Source: Lutjanus erythropterus
Lineage: Eukaryota > Chordata > Actinopteri > Lutjaniformes > Lutjanidae
Direction of reading: 5' to 3'
Assembly: GCA_020091685.1 (NCBI GenBank)
Contig: CM034607.1
Coordinates: 12,824,884 to 12,888,883 of the forward strand
DNA length: 64,000 nucleotides
Shown here: one piece after another, positions 55,870 through 64,000 of the stretch
Numbering within the stretch: the first letter of the stretch is position 1
How the letters are laid out: the number at the start of each line of letters is the position of its first letter
Made by a program: the position numbers and the translations under genes
Notes under the pieces: model-generated
Seen by the model: the letters and a program-made list of their open reading frames with translations, nothing else
The model's database searches: none
What the model was told of the DNA's origin: nothing

Positions 55870-58210
55870 CACCACATAAGCTGTGAAACTACTGTGTGAC
55901 CATCTACTGTAATCATCTTATAAGTTTAATGGTCACAATTCAGAACAATCTCACAGCATTGATGTACTGAGATGTACTGAAGACCATGTACAGCAGTTCA
56001 TATTGCATAGGCATTCAGTATCAGTCTAAGCTCTATTAGTTTTTGAACTGCATCGATCTATTTCTGGAAAGAAAAATAATCTTGTCACTGCATTGCTCGC
56101 ATGCAGAATTTATCAATATAAGTAGGTTTTCTAATAGGCCATTTAAAGTTTTTTACTGCCAAACAATATTGGATGCATTTTATGCTTTTTAATGTTGGAG
56201 ACCTTAGTGAATTAGCATCCCTGGTCTCTTGTGGAGCAACATTTTGAACACATCGTGAGACACTCATTGACTTCCAGCCAAGAAAAGAAGACTCCAGTCT
56301 GCCTGTAATGGGATTTAAACAAAGACGGAAGTGGGTTGAGGTAGTACGTCTCGCTTTGCCCGCATACCCTGTGCTCCGTGCCAGCCATTGTCATCCCTCA
56401 GCTGACAAGTGATGTTCGGTGTGTTCCAAACACCATGACAGAATGCTCTATCGTTTCGTGTCAGCCGGCCAGACAGCAGCGAGGAGGAGAGGGAACAGGA
56501 ATAATGTGGCTGGACTGAGGAATACGAAATGAGGGGAAGAGGGAGAGATGGAAGAGGGTGAGGGCAGGGAATGAGGCAAGTAGAGAAAATACATTTATCT
56601 TCTGGCATATGAATAATCTTTTTTGCCATCCCCATACCGTACAACTCCCCACCCCACCCCCGTCCCCGCACCCCACCCATCCATGCATAATGTTTTTCTT
56701 CATCACTGGTAAAAGTGCGGTGAAAAGCCTTATGAGAGCGAGATGCAAAGAAAGCAAGAAAGGTGAGAGAAAATGCCTTGCAGACATAAATGGCAGCCTC
56801 AATATGTCTAGGAGAGAGTACAAGTACACACACGCACACACACACAGCTGGACATCCACTAATGCAGCAGATCAGAGTTGTATTTATGGCTCTTCTGATG
56901 GTCACCATGACAATATGACACATGGTGGAAATTTTTCTCCCTGGGAGCTGCCCACCTACACACTCACAAACACACAGTGTGTGACACGTGCATGCATACA
57001 CTCCCAGTCTGACACTGAGGTCAGGATAATATATTTGTGAGGGCCATTATGTGTGTGTGTTAGGGGGGGTTTGCTGGTTTTTGGTGACTTTGCCGGTGTC
57101 ATTTGTACTGTGTTAAATCTGTTTCATCTTACCTCGAGGATGGATCTCTCCTCTCCTCCTGTCTCCTTGGCTCGTGGCACCTCTGTCCCTCATTGTCTCC
57201 CGCTCTCCTCCCCTCCTCTCCCTCCCTTCACACTTTCTCTCTTTCTCCTTGTCTCATTGGCACAGGCCTCGTCTCTCAGTGGAGGTGTGCGCACATCCAG
57301 CTGGTGTGTGTCATGCTCTGCTGCTTGGTACTGCTCAGTAATGGCCGCAGTGGCCAAGAGAGCAGCTGGACACACACGCGCACACACACAGGCAAGAGGA
57401 AAGTCTTCCCAGAGACTCACTATTCATTCCTCTCATTACCATATTGCCTGTCTCTCAGAGAAGAACAGGGCCAGGTGGGGGGGAAATATGTGCTGTTGTT
57501 TCACCCTGGAGCGCCATCCAAGCGCCTTGGAATAGCTTTCACTGTGATGACCAATGGCACGTTTCCATTTCCATCAAACCAGAAAATGCCACGGGACTAA
57601 AGGTTTAAGCCTGAACTTACAATTGCTGGATTAAAGCCTAAACTGGTGATTGTAACAAAACAGTGCCAATCACAAGGGCTCTGTAAACAAATCCATCTTA
57701 GTTACAAGTCTCCAGTTTTTTTTGTCACAAGCTGATAACTGCTCAGCACAGGCTATCTCCTGTTGGTCAGGTTGGACCAGCACTGCAAAACCACATTGAT
57801 TCTAGTGTGTAGGTCAATAGATAAACATAGAAATTCCAGCTCTTCTCTAATATTTCTGCAATTTCAAATTTAAGAGATTTGTTACATCTAAATTGCATCA
57901 TAAACCTGACTCCAGTGGTTCTGAAACCCCACAGTTTTAGGCTCCATTCCACCCTTTCAAAGATAGTGGGCGTTCTGCTATGGGGAGTACAGCGAAACAG
58001 TAATGATACTTTAGCTAATGTTGTGGAAGGCAGCATTTTCAGATGCATTTCATTGGGGGGGTTTTACACACTGTGTAGGCATCCATGCCTACACACATTG
58101 AGATTTCATACAGCAACAACAGAGTCCATATCAGTTTGTCGGAGGAAAAAAAAATCTATCATTTTGGGTAACCCAGCATCACAGTTTTCATACACATTCC
58201 CTCAAACAAA
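55870..58210. other. Stretch with exon-like signals on both strands, none secure
   Basis: Bases 56470-56580 and 57140-57250 are purine/pyrimidine tracts and produce the long overlapping frames at 56315-57600. On the minus strand a strong donor (CTCGAG|GTAAGATG, intron from 57132) and an acceptor (GTGTGTGTCCAG, exon from 57365) could bound a 233-nt exon, but no frame is open across it. On the plus strand a Leu/Cys-rich start lies at 57313 without a donor. Short CA runs occur at 56824-56848 and 57370-57389. Confidence 0.25.
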
Positions 58211-58412
58211 TAAGAGAGCTGCAGTGATTGGTCAATTAATAAATTAGTTGACCAAAAGAATATTAATTAACAACGGTTTTCATAATCGATTAGTCATTTA
58301 AGTCATTTTTCAAGCAAAAAGGTCAAAAGAGGAAAAATAGGAAACATTAGACAATACTTCCATAAACATTCATTAATATACCAGCATGTCCATGTATGGA
58401 CTGTTTGTCCAA

Positions 58413-59005
58413 CAGAGATGTCCTGATACCATGATTCCTTCCTCATACTGATTCTGATAGCTGAACTTTGCATATTGGCCAAGTACTAGTACCAGCGATT
58501 AAAAAAAAAAAAAAAAAAAAGTTCAATCCACTTGCTGTGATCCCCACATCCACAAAACAGTTCAGTACAATCCAGTTCATAAACAGAAAAAAAGACAACT
58601 CTACAAGTCCAAATTATAGTGTTTGTGTATGCAGCTCAGTGACAGAGACTATGTACATTATACAGACAAACCTGGTACTCACAATACTAATGGTCAGTCG
58701 GTTAATAACTTAGCCAGTGAGGTTAGTAGCATTGGCCTTAAGCTCCTGGAGAAGCTGTGACTGGGAAATACACAATCCAGCATTATTCCTCTGCCTCACA
58801 GAATCCAGCAATGTGCTCTGATGCTGAGGTAAAGCTGGCTTTTTTCTTCTCCACTGACCATAAAATTTGGCATACCATTTCGGGGCCAATACATTACGTG
58901 GTGTCAGACTGGCGCACAGACTCACGTACTCAGAGATGCTCGGTGCCACATTTTAGACTGTGACAGAGGCGTTTTACAATACTGGTATCAGAACAACCCT
59001 ACTGT
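58413..59005. mobile_element. Nested DNA transposon ('GATGTCCTGATACC' ends)
   Basis: The left terminus AGAGATGTCCTGATACCATG and the right terminus, reversed, TAGGGTTGTTCTGATACCAG are related inverted repeats. Inside are 'ggccaagtactagtaccagc' and an A20 tract (58501-58520). There is no transposase. Overlapping 79- and 68-codon frames at 58710-58963 are complementary shadows. Confidence 0.5.
58501..58520 (+). repeat. Poly(A) tract
   Basis: A run of 20 A inside the nested transposon at 58413-59005. It is not at the end of a retrotransposon. Confidence 0.9.
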
Positions 59006-59389
59006 TGAAATACCTAGCATTTATTTCCTTTGGATGTGTGTGCTTTTGTAAACATTTTGCAAGAAAAAATGTCAAACATTTCTTAGTTCCAGCTTCTTAA
59101 ATGTGAGGATTTGCTACTTCTATTTGTCATTTATAATAGGAAATCAAAAAGTTGGACTAGACTGTTGGTTTGACTTATGGAGCAACTTGAACGTGTCAGC
59201 CTGGGACCTGGAAATTGCGATGAGCATTTTTGACACTTTAATATTCAACAGATTAATCACGGATAACAGGTGATTTGTCATTCACAACAAGGTCGCATAA
59301 TAAGATTCCAGTGTAGTTCCTTCTTGATTGATTAATTGGAATAGGTTAAAGAGATATATAAAAATATAGACCAAACTAATTTATATGAA

Positions 59390-60310
59390 GCAGTGGTGAG
59401 AATGAATTAAGCAGTCTCATAACCAGAGAGAAGAAGCTGCTCTTCAGTCTGGTGGTATGACAGTGGATACTTGTGTATCTCCTGCCTGATGGCAGCAGGG
59501 TGAACAGGCTGTGGTGATTGTCTTTTAGTGGGTATTATCTTGTTTGCTCTGAGCTGGCTTCTCACTTCACAGATACCACTGATGCTTGGTAAATGGGTAC
59601 CAAGGATGTTCTGGACAGTTTTAATGACTGCTCAAAAGTCTTTCTGTCCTGGAGCGTGCACGTCCCACACCAGTTTGCGATGTTTCCAGTCAAGATGCTT
59701 TCATTTGCTCCTCAGAAGCTGACAAGGACTCTGCAAGGGAATTTTGCCTTCTTAAGATTCCATAAGAAATACAGCCGTTTCTCAGCCATCTTTAGCGGCG
59801 TGGGATGTGTGATGGTTTTGCTGACAGTAAGAAGTAGTTTGCTTTCTGTGCCCCTCTCTACAAGACCGTTGACTTCCTCCCCATATGGAGTCTCATCATT
59901 GCTTGAAATCCGGCCAATGATGGTGGTGTCATCTGCAAATTTCACAATGGAGGTTTCTCCATGTCAGGGGCTGCTGTCATGGGTATACAGTGTGAACAGG
60001 AAGGGGCTCCAGTCCCTTCCTGGAAGGGAAGAGACAGGAAAAGGCTGAGCACATAGCCCTGGGGGGCTCCGGTGTTGAGCACAAGAGGAGGTGGCACCAC
60101 AAATCCAAACTATCTGGGGTCTGTTTGTGAGGATGTCCAATATCCAATTGCAGAGTGTGCCACTGAAGCCCAGTGTGTGAGTGATCAGTTTGCCAGTCAG
60201 CTTCATGGTCAAAATTGTGTTCAAAGCTGAAATCAATGAACAGCATTCTGATGTAAGTGTTGTTTTCCATAAGGTGAGTGAAGTGATAACAGCTGCTGGA
60301 ATACACAGTT
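59390..60310 (-). pseudogene. Degenerate non-LTR retrotransposon (L2/CR1-like) reverse transcriptase
   Basis: Minus-strand frames, shifted relative to each other, carry reverse-transcriptase motifs in the correct order. MLFIDFS (catalytic Asp, motif A) is near 60235, followed in another frame by LCNWILDILTNRPQ. A degraded motif B region lies near 60050. KFADDTTIIG (FADD box, motif C) is at about 59915-59945. Then come KRLYFLWNLKKAKFPCRVLV and finally the C-terminal block rendered in DNA as 'ctgctgccatcaggcaggag' (LLPSGRR) near 59490. That order and the LLPSGRR ending match L2/CR1-clade LINEs of fish. At least two frameshifts, an insertion near motif B and internal deletions make it non-functional. 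Plus-strand frames of 64 and 151 codons here are its shadows. Confidence 0.8.
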
Positions 60311-60314
60311 AAGC

Positions 60315-61290
60315 TATAGTGAATTCAATAAATTGATGTTACATTGCTTGAGTGTTAAGTCTCTGCCCATGAGTCTTGTTGGCGACAATCAAATTTTGGC
60401 AAAGTGCATGTGTAGACTGCAGGTTCAGGTTGGGTAGAGTCCTTTGTTTTTCATGGCTCAAGTCTGCACACACACAGACTTTGTTCCACGTCAAAGCAGC
60501 CACAGATTTGTTAAGGATCATTTCATATGCCAGTCTTATTGTGCCTGGACAACTCGAATCCATCCATGTCTGTCTCCCTTTATCATTCTGTTGCTTCAAT
60601 ATTACCCAACCATCTAATTGCATTTATTTGAGCGGCAATTCGAAACTCAGTGACATATATTTAGGCCGCCTTTCCTTAAGGCAGAGGCAGGCACACTCAG
60701 AGGGAAGGCGAGAGCTTTTCATTCAGAGGACAGACTAGATTTCACTTGGGGGGATTACAGGTTGGCATTATTTCGATGTGAAAACCCATCAAAACAGTGA
60801 CTACACACACGACACTGCTAGCTTAACCAAGCAGCTACACGCAGCTTACCGTAAGAGCTTTTCCCATTTTTCTATTGCTTGACTTCATCCACTATTCAAT
60901 CTGATTTTCTCAATACAGTTCAGTTGTAAGTAGTATAATTAAGCTACTACTACTACACACACTGAGTCTTTGCACTAAGCTGCTTGGCCATGATACTCAC
61001 ATCTGTGAGCCGGTCTGCATGGGTTTCACTGATGGATACACATGTTTTTTTTTGTTTTCTCTTCTCCCATTTGCCTGATTTACTGCACCATCAACACAGC
61101 TAACTGGGGGATAAAACTCCAACTTCTCTCTTGGAACACATTGTGAGAAACAAGATGGAATCTCAATAGAAAACTTGTTCTAATTTATTTGATTGGCAGA
61201 TGCCAACCTATCACACCAACTCCCCTGTGGTTTCTGCTTGCTTGTCAGACACCTGTGGGTAAAGTTACAGACGCTAGACTTATTTCTACC
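60315..61290. other. Stretch without a supported gene
   Basis: Overlapping 94- and 120-codon frames at 60339-60738 are complementary and neither has splice or start evidence. There is nothing else to report. Confidence 0.35.
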
Positions 61291-61297
61291 TCATTTT

Positions 61298-61385
61298 ACA
61301 CTGTAAAAAAAAAAGTTGAGAAAACTTATAATGTCAAAGCAACTGCCTTCACTACATCTTTTTAGAGTTTTACATCAAACTTAAA
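61298..61385. repeat. 'ACACTGTAAAAAAAGTTGAG' repeat, copy 1
   Basis: The terminal word TTTACACTGTAAAAA is followed by 'gttgagaaaacttataatgt' and 'caaagcaactgcc', the left half of the short foldback repeat seen complete at 62034-62159. Confidence 0.5.
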
Positions 61386-61415
61386 CTTAAAAACATAGTA
61401 CGCAACATTTTCCTT

Positions 61416-61435
61416 AAAAAAAAAAAAAAAAAAAA
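61416..61435 (+). repeat. Poly(A) tract
   Basis: A run of 20 A between the first and second ACACTGT-type repeat copies. Confidence 0.9.
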
Positions 61436-62033
61436 GATTAACAAACTTGAAATCATCATTGCTCTCTGCAGGGTCTGTTTCGCATTATGTTGCTGTGCTT
61501 GGGACGCTTCACAAACCTAAAACGTTGGTGCTTAACTTCCTGGGAAAGAGACACAATAATAAACTAACTTTAAGGTGCTTTTACAAACAGCACGTACACA
61601 TTTGATTCTGCTTGAAATAAACTCAAGAAAGCGTTTCCATCCTTTATACTTTTGTTAAGATAATTTACTTTTATTCTTTGGAAAAAACTTGAATGTTTTT
61701 TAGTCAAAATTTCTATCTCAAAAATTGTTCACATTGAGCTCTTAACCTGACTTGTCATTATTTGAGTGCTTGAAAATTAAATGGTTGCAATTAAAAATAT
61801 GAAATTATTAACTATTATTCACTTTCACTGCAACACGTTTACTCAACAATTTTTTAAATACATTTTTTGGGGGTTCTACAACTCAAAAATTCAAGTGTAT
61901 CTAAGGAAGAAAAGTAAACCCTCTCAACAAGACATTACTAGTTGTTGAAGCTTTTTCAAAACTAGTTTGAGTTGGGGTAAAAAAAAATAGTTGATGATCT
62001 GAAGTCATCTTTAATTTAGGCTACAGTGTTTCA

Positions 62034-62159
62034 TATACACTGTGAAAAAGTTGAGACAACTTGAGTTTGAGTTGGGCTTAGAACTAGAAAAAATATAATA
62101 TTGAAGTAAGCTGCCTTGAAATTTTGAGTTTTCTCAACTCTTTCATTTTTACAGTGTAT
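62034..62159. mobile_element. 126-bp foldback MITE with ATACACTGT ends
   Basis: ATACACTGTGAAAAAGTTGAGA opens the element and TCTCAACTCTTTCATTTTTACAGTGTAT closes it as its inverse. Inner arms ('caacttgagtttgagttggg' against 'ccttgaaattttgagttttc') only partly pair. It is flanked on both sides by related words ('taatttaggctacagtgttt' at 62010 and 'taatttaggcctcagtagta' at 62188). Confidence 0.7.
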
Positions 62160-62187
62160 GTTCGCTGTATGTGAAATGCTTCTATTT

Positions 62188-62280
62188 AATTTAGGCCTCA
62201 GTAGTACATATACATTGTAAAACAATCCCTCAAAATTTCAAGGCAACTTACTGCAATAGTTTTTTTTTAGTATGAACTGA
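62188..62280. repeat. Half copy of the ATACACTGT foldback repeat
   Basis: 'tacatatacattgtaaaaca' is followed by 'caaaatttcaaggcaactta', corresponding to the reversed right half of 62034-62159. Together with the shared flank 'taatttaggc' this suggests a local duplication. Confidence 0.5.
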
Positions 62281-62284
62281 AATA

Positions 62285-63630
62285 AACTTTAAAAAGTTTT
62301 GCCAACCTATAGTCTTCAGTTGCGTAGAGCTGCAAATTTGTGAAGCCTCCTGTTTAGCTATAGATGGAAGGTTCAGCATGGTTTCAAAGGAGGACAAAAA
62401 TCAGATGGTGGGAAAAAGACAGAGATGCAGAGAGGAAAGTAGTAAGAAGCATTGAATGCACCCCATCAAAAATAATATTTAAGAGGGCAAGAAATACACA
62501 ATAAAACAAGTCATAAGTTTAAAAAAAAAGATGCATTGAGAAGAGGAAGCACTGGGGAGTGGAAGATGGATGAAAGAAAAGGGAAACATCACCAGAACAC
62601 CTCCATGACCGAGCAACTGAGAGGAGATCAGACTCTTACAGATGATTTTTAAATCAATTTATGTAATTTACTATGTCTAGCTTGTTGTTGTGCTCCAGAC
62701 ACAAACACAAACACATACTGTAACCTCTCACACAGAGCTCTTTGTCTCTAAACACTCTGACCCAGAGAGCAGCTGTCACTCACAGAAGCTCTTACTGAGG
62801 GATTATTTGAGTTTTCTCCGCTTCTCCACTCTAAAACTCATTTTGCAGACAGTGCCTCTGTCTACTATAACCCATTTTCCTCAGGTCTATCTTATTACAA
62901 TACTCACATGTCACAGGTACACTGACAGCTCGCTGTAATCACTCCTCTGCTCCATCCTGGTGATGAAGTGCTTCCTGTGTAGTGTGACTGCACTTTAACA
63001 GTGAAGACCCACTGAACATGATGCAAAGTTTGCCCCTATTTATTTTCTATGGAATGTTAGTGTATTACTTTCCAAGGCATTGTGGGATTCCAGGTGATGT
63101 GGGAATGGTGAAGTGTCAAAAAAAAAAAACATGAGGCAATAGTTAAAACCTTTGACTGTATTCGAATGAGGGGAAAAAATCTCCTGCAGCTAAAAAACAG
63201 ACAACAAAAAAGTGATGCAGTGTTGTGACAGGAAGTTAGAGGAGTTTTCCTGTACTGTTATGTCAGAAAATCACCGTGGCATCAGTGTGGTAGAACACCT
63301 TCAATGGGGGGCAGATGCACCTGAGTGTCATGGAGGACTGTCTTCCACCTTTTCCCTTCTTGTACGTTTGGGAAACTGTCTGACACTTTGGCGCACTTAT
63401 TGAAAATGGCGATAAATTAGGAAACAGTGTGACACTTTGTTAGACTTATTTGAAAATTATATTATCATGGTTGCCGTATGATTCCCAAACTAATTCCAGG
63501 TATGGCAGTTTTGTCAGGATTGACTGGTTTTTCACCCTCTGTAAAAGCTGATTCAAGCTGGGGAATTTTTTTTTCCAAAGCCCGTCCTATGGGGGTGGAA
63601 CCAAGTCAGCCTTAACGAGCAGCCTCTTTT
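62285..63630. other. Stretch without a supported gene
   Basis: Ordinary AT-rich DNA with purine-rich 62400-62480 and 62545-62630. The 82- and 63-codon plus frames at 62690-62938 and 63212-63403 have no splice evidence. Confidence 0.35.
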
Positions 63631-63639
63631 TGGGAGCTT

Positions 63640-64000
63640 ATTTTAATTTCATAATAATTCCTCTTTAATTGGGTTTTTTACATTTGGGAAATCCAGGATC
63701 TCCATACAAATGTAGTCCAAATTACAAAGTTGATTTAGAGAATCACCATTTGGGAATGTTTTGCCATGTTTGGGTGTCCATTTAGGAAATCTGGACTCTC
63801 CAGTTGAAGGTTTTCCAAAAGTTTTTTTTTAAATGGCAGATTTCAATTTCTTTGGGCATCCGCTGAGGCAAAAAGTTCCCCAAATGGCGATTCTTTAAAT
63901 CAGTTTCGTCATTTGAAGAGTCTATGTGTGGGGAACCCAGGTTCCCTGACAGTTCCCTCAATCGATGACAAATGGCAAAATGTTTCCAGAGTGGAAATCC
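63640..64000. mobile_element. Foldback element running off the window end
   Basis: Bases 63727-63764 and the reverse complement of 63867-63906 match closely ('gatttagagaatcaccattt' against 'aaatggcgattctttaaatc'), with a loop of about 100 bases. Related words continue outward ('ttgggaaatccaggatctcc'), and the last bases ('atggcaaaatgtttccagag') repeat 'gttttgccat' in inverse, so the structure extends beyond 64000. Confidence 0.55.

Larger units (their letters stand above)
58215..59270 (+). mobile_element. 'AATCGATTAGTC' transposon split by a nested element
   Basis: Bases 58215-58330 ('aacggttttcataatcgatt') and 59055-59270 ('aatgtcaaacatttcttagt', 'ttccagcttcttaaatgtga', 'gattaatcacggataaca') are the two halves of one teleost repeat, whose terminal part is also seen at 7070 and 7888. 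Between them lies a second element (58413-59005). Confidence 0.55.

Noticed and set aside
55537-55875. 112-codon Pro/Ser/Cys-rich minus frame
   Set aside because: Translation of the 15-bp minisatellite. The plus strand is open too, as expected for a repeat unit of length divisible by three without stops.
56315-57001. 228-codon minus-strand open frame, the longest in the window
   Set aside because: It overlaps a 132-codon minus frame and a 160-codon plus frame, runs through CA-repeat and polypurine DNA, and reads as low-complexity Ser/Pro/Leu/Cys. No domain or splice evidence.
57053-57600. Overlapping 160- and 165-codon plus frames
   Set aside because: Two frames of similar length over the same C/T-rich DNA. 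The Ser/Leu/Pro bias follows base composition. The Leu/Cys-rich segment near 57313 lacks a donor.
59593-60048. 151-codon plus-strand frame
   Set aside because: Antisense of the LINE reverse transcriptase, whose motifs are on the minus strand.
1-64000. tRNA, rRNA or known microRNA genes
   Set aside because: The only tRNA-like sequences are SINE heads. No rRNA segment was recognised and the few microRNA seeds I compared by eye were not found; a covariance-model scan would be needed to exclude them.

Overview
This window looks like nuclear DNA from a ray-finned fish, most likely a spiny-rayed (percomorph) teleost. It is AT-rich, has many (CA)n microsatellites, and carries repeat types I associate with teleost genomes: TTAA-flanked foldback MITEs, hAT-type fragments, tRNA-derived SINEs, an L2/CR1-like LINE and a Penelope-like element. 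No bacterial operon, rRNA or tRNA gene, or CRISPR array is visible. Nearly all of the 64 kb is intronic or intergenic. Most long open frames are simple-repeat translations, shadows of repeats, or antisense of polypurine tracts.

The coding evidence is short exons with splice signals. The best are a minus-strand first coding exon at 11830-11905 (start codon in good context, signal peptide, GTGAGT donor) and a plus-strand internal exon at 39400-39481 (82 nt, heptad pattern, CAG|GTGAGT donor). Weaker candidates are a minus-strand start exon at 23947-23978, a minus-strand exon-like frame at 22640-22753 inside a transposon-like unit, a phase-consistent three-exon chain at 14964-15474, open frames at 20806-21220, and a terminal-exon-like segment at 48798-48990. 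I could not name any of these genes. They lie on both strands, so the window probably covers the 5' end of one or two minus-strand genes and part of a long plus-strand gene.

Layout: 0.6-1.4 kb holds an 808-bp foldback MITE. 3.3-11 kb is mixed dispersed repeats, including one copy split by two later insertions (9.8-10.8 kb). 11.8-13.1 kb is the secreted-protein exon with a possible promoter and GC-rich unique DNA. 16.6-20.7 kb holds two members of a second TTAA MITE family, one nested in a larger transposon. 22.5-26.4 kb is a cluster of DNA-transposon remnants, a ~100-bp tandem array and a SINE. 30-31.7 kb is a 1.5-kb TIR-bounded element. 38.4-41.1 kb holds a reverse SINE, the heptad exon and a Penelope-like fragment with inverted repeats. 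42.8-44.6 kb is a minisatellite interrupted by a hAT insertion with a near-perfect 8-bp target duplication. 47.2-48.5 kb, 51.3-54.5 kb and 58-60.3 kb hold more dispersed repeats and a decayed LINE reverse transcriptase. 55.4-55.9 kb is a minisatellite that switches strand. The window ends inside another foldback element.

Between these lie unique stretches of higher GC or unusual composition that could be conserved enhancers (about 12.8-13.1, 35.4-35.7, 36.5-36.75, 42.5-42.67, 48.8-49.0 and 50.56-50.68 kb). Showing that would need alignment to other fish. Repeat family names are from pattern recognition and were not checked against a library.
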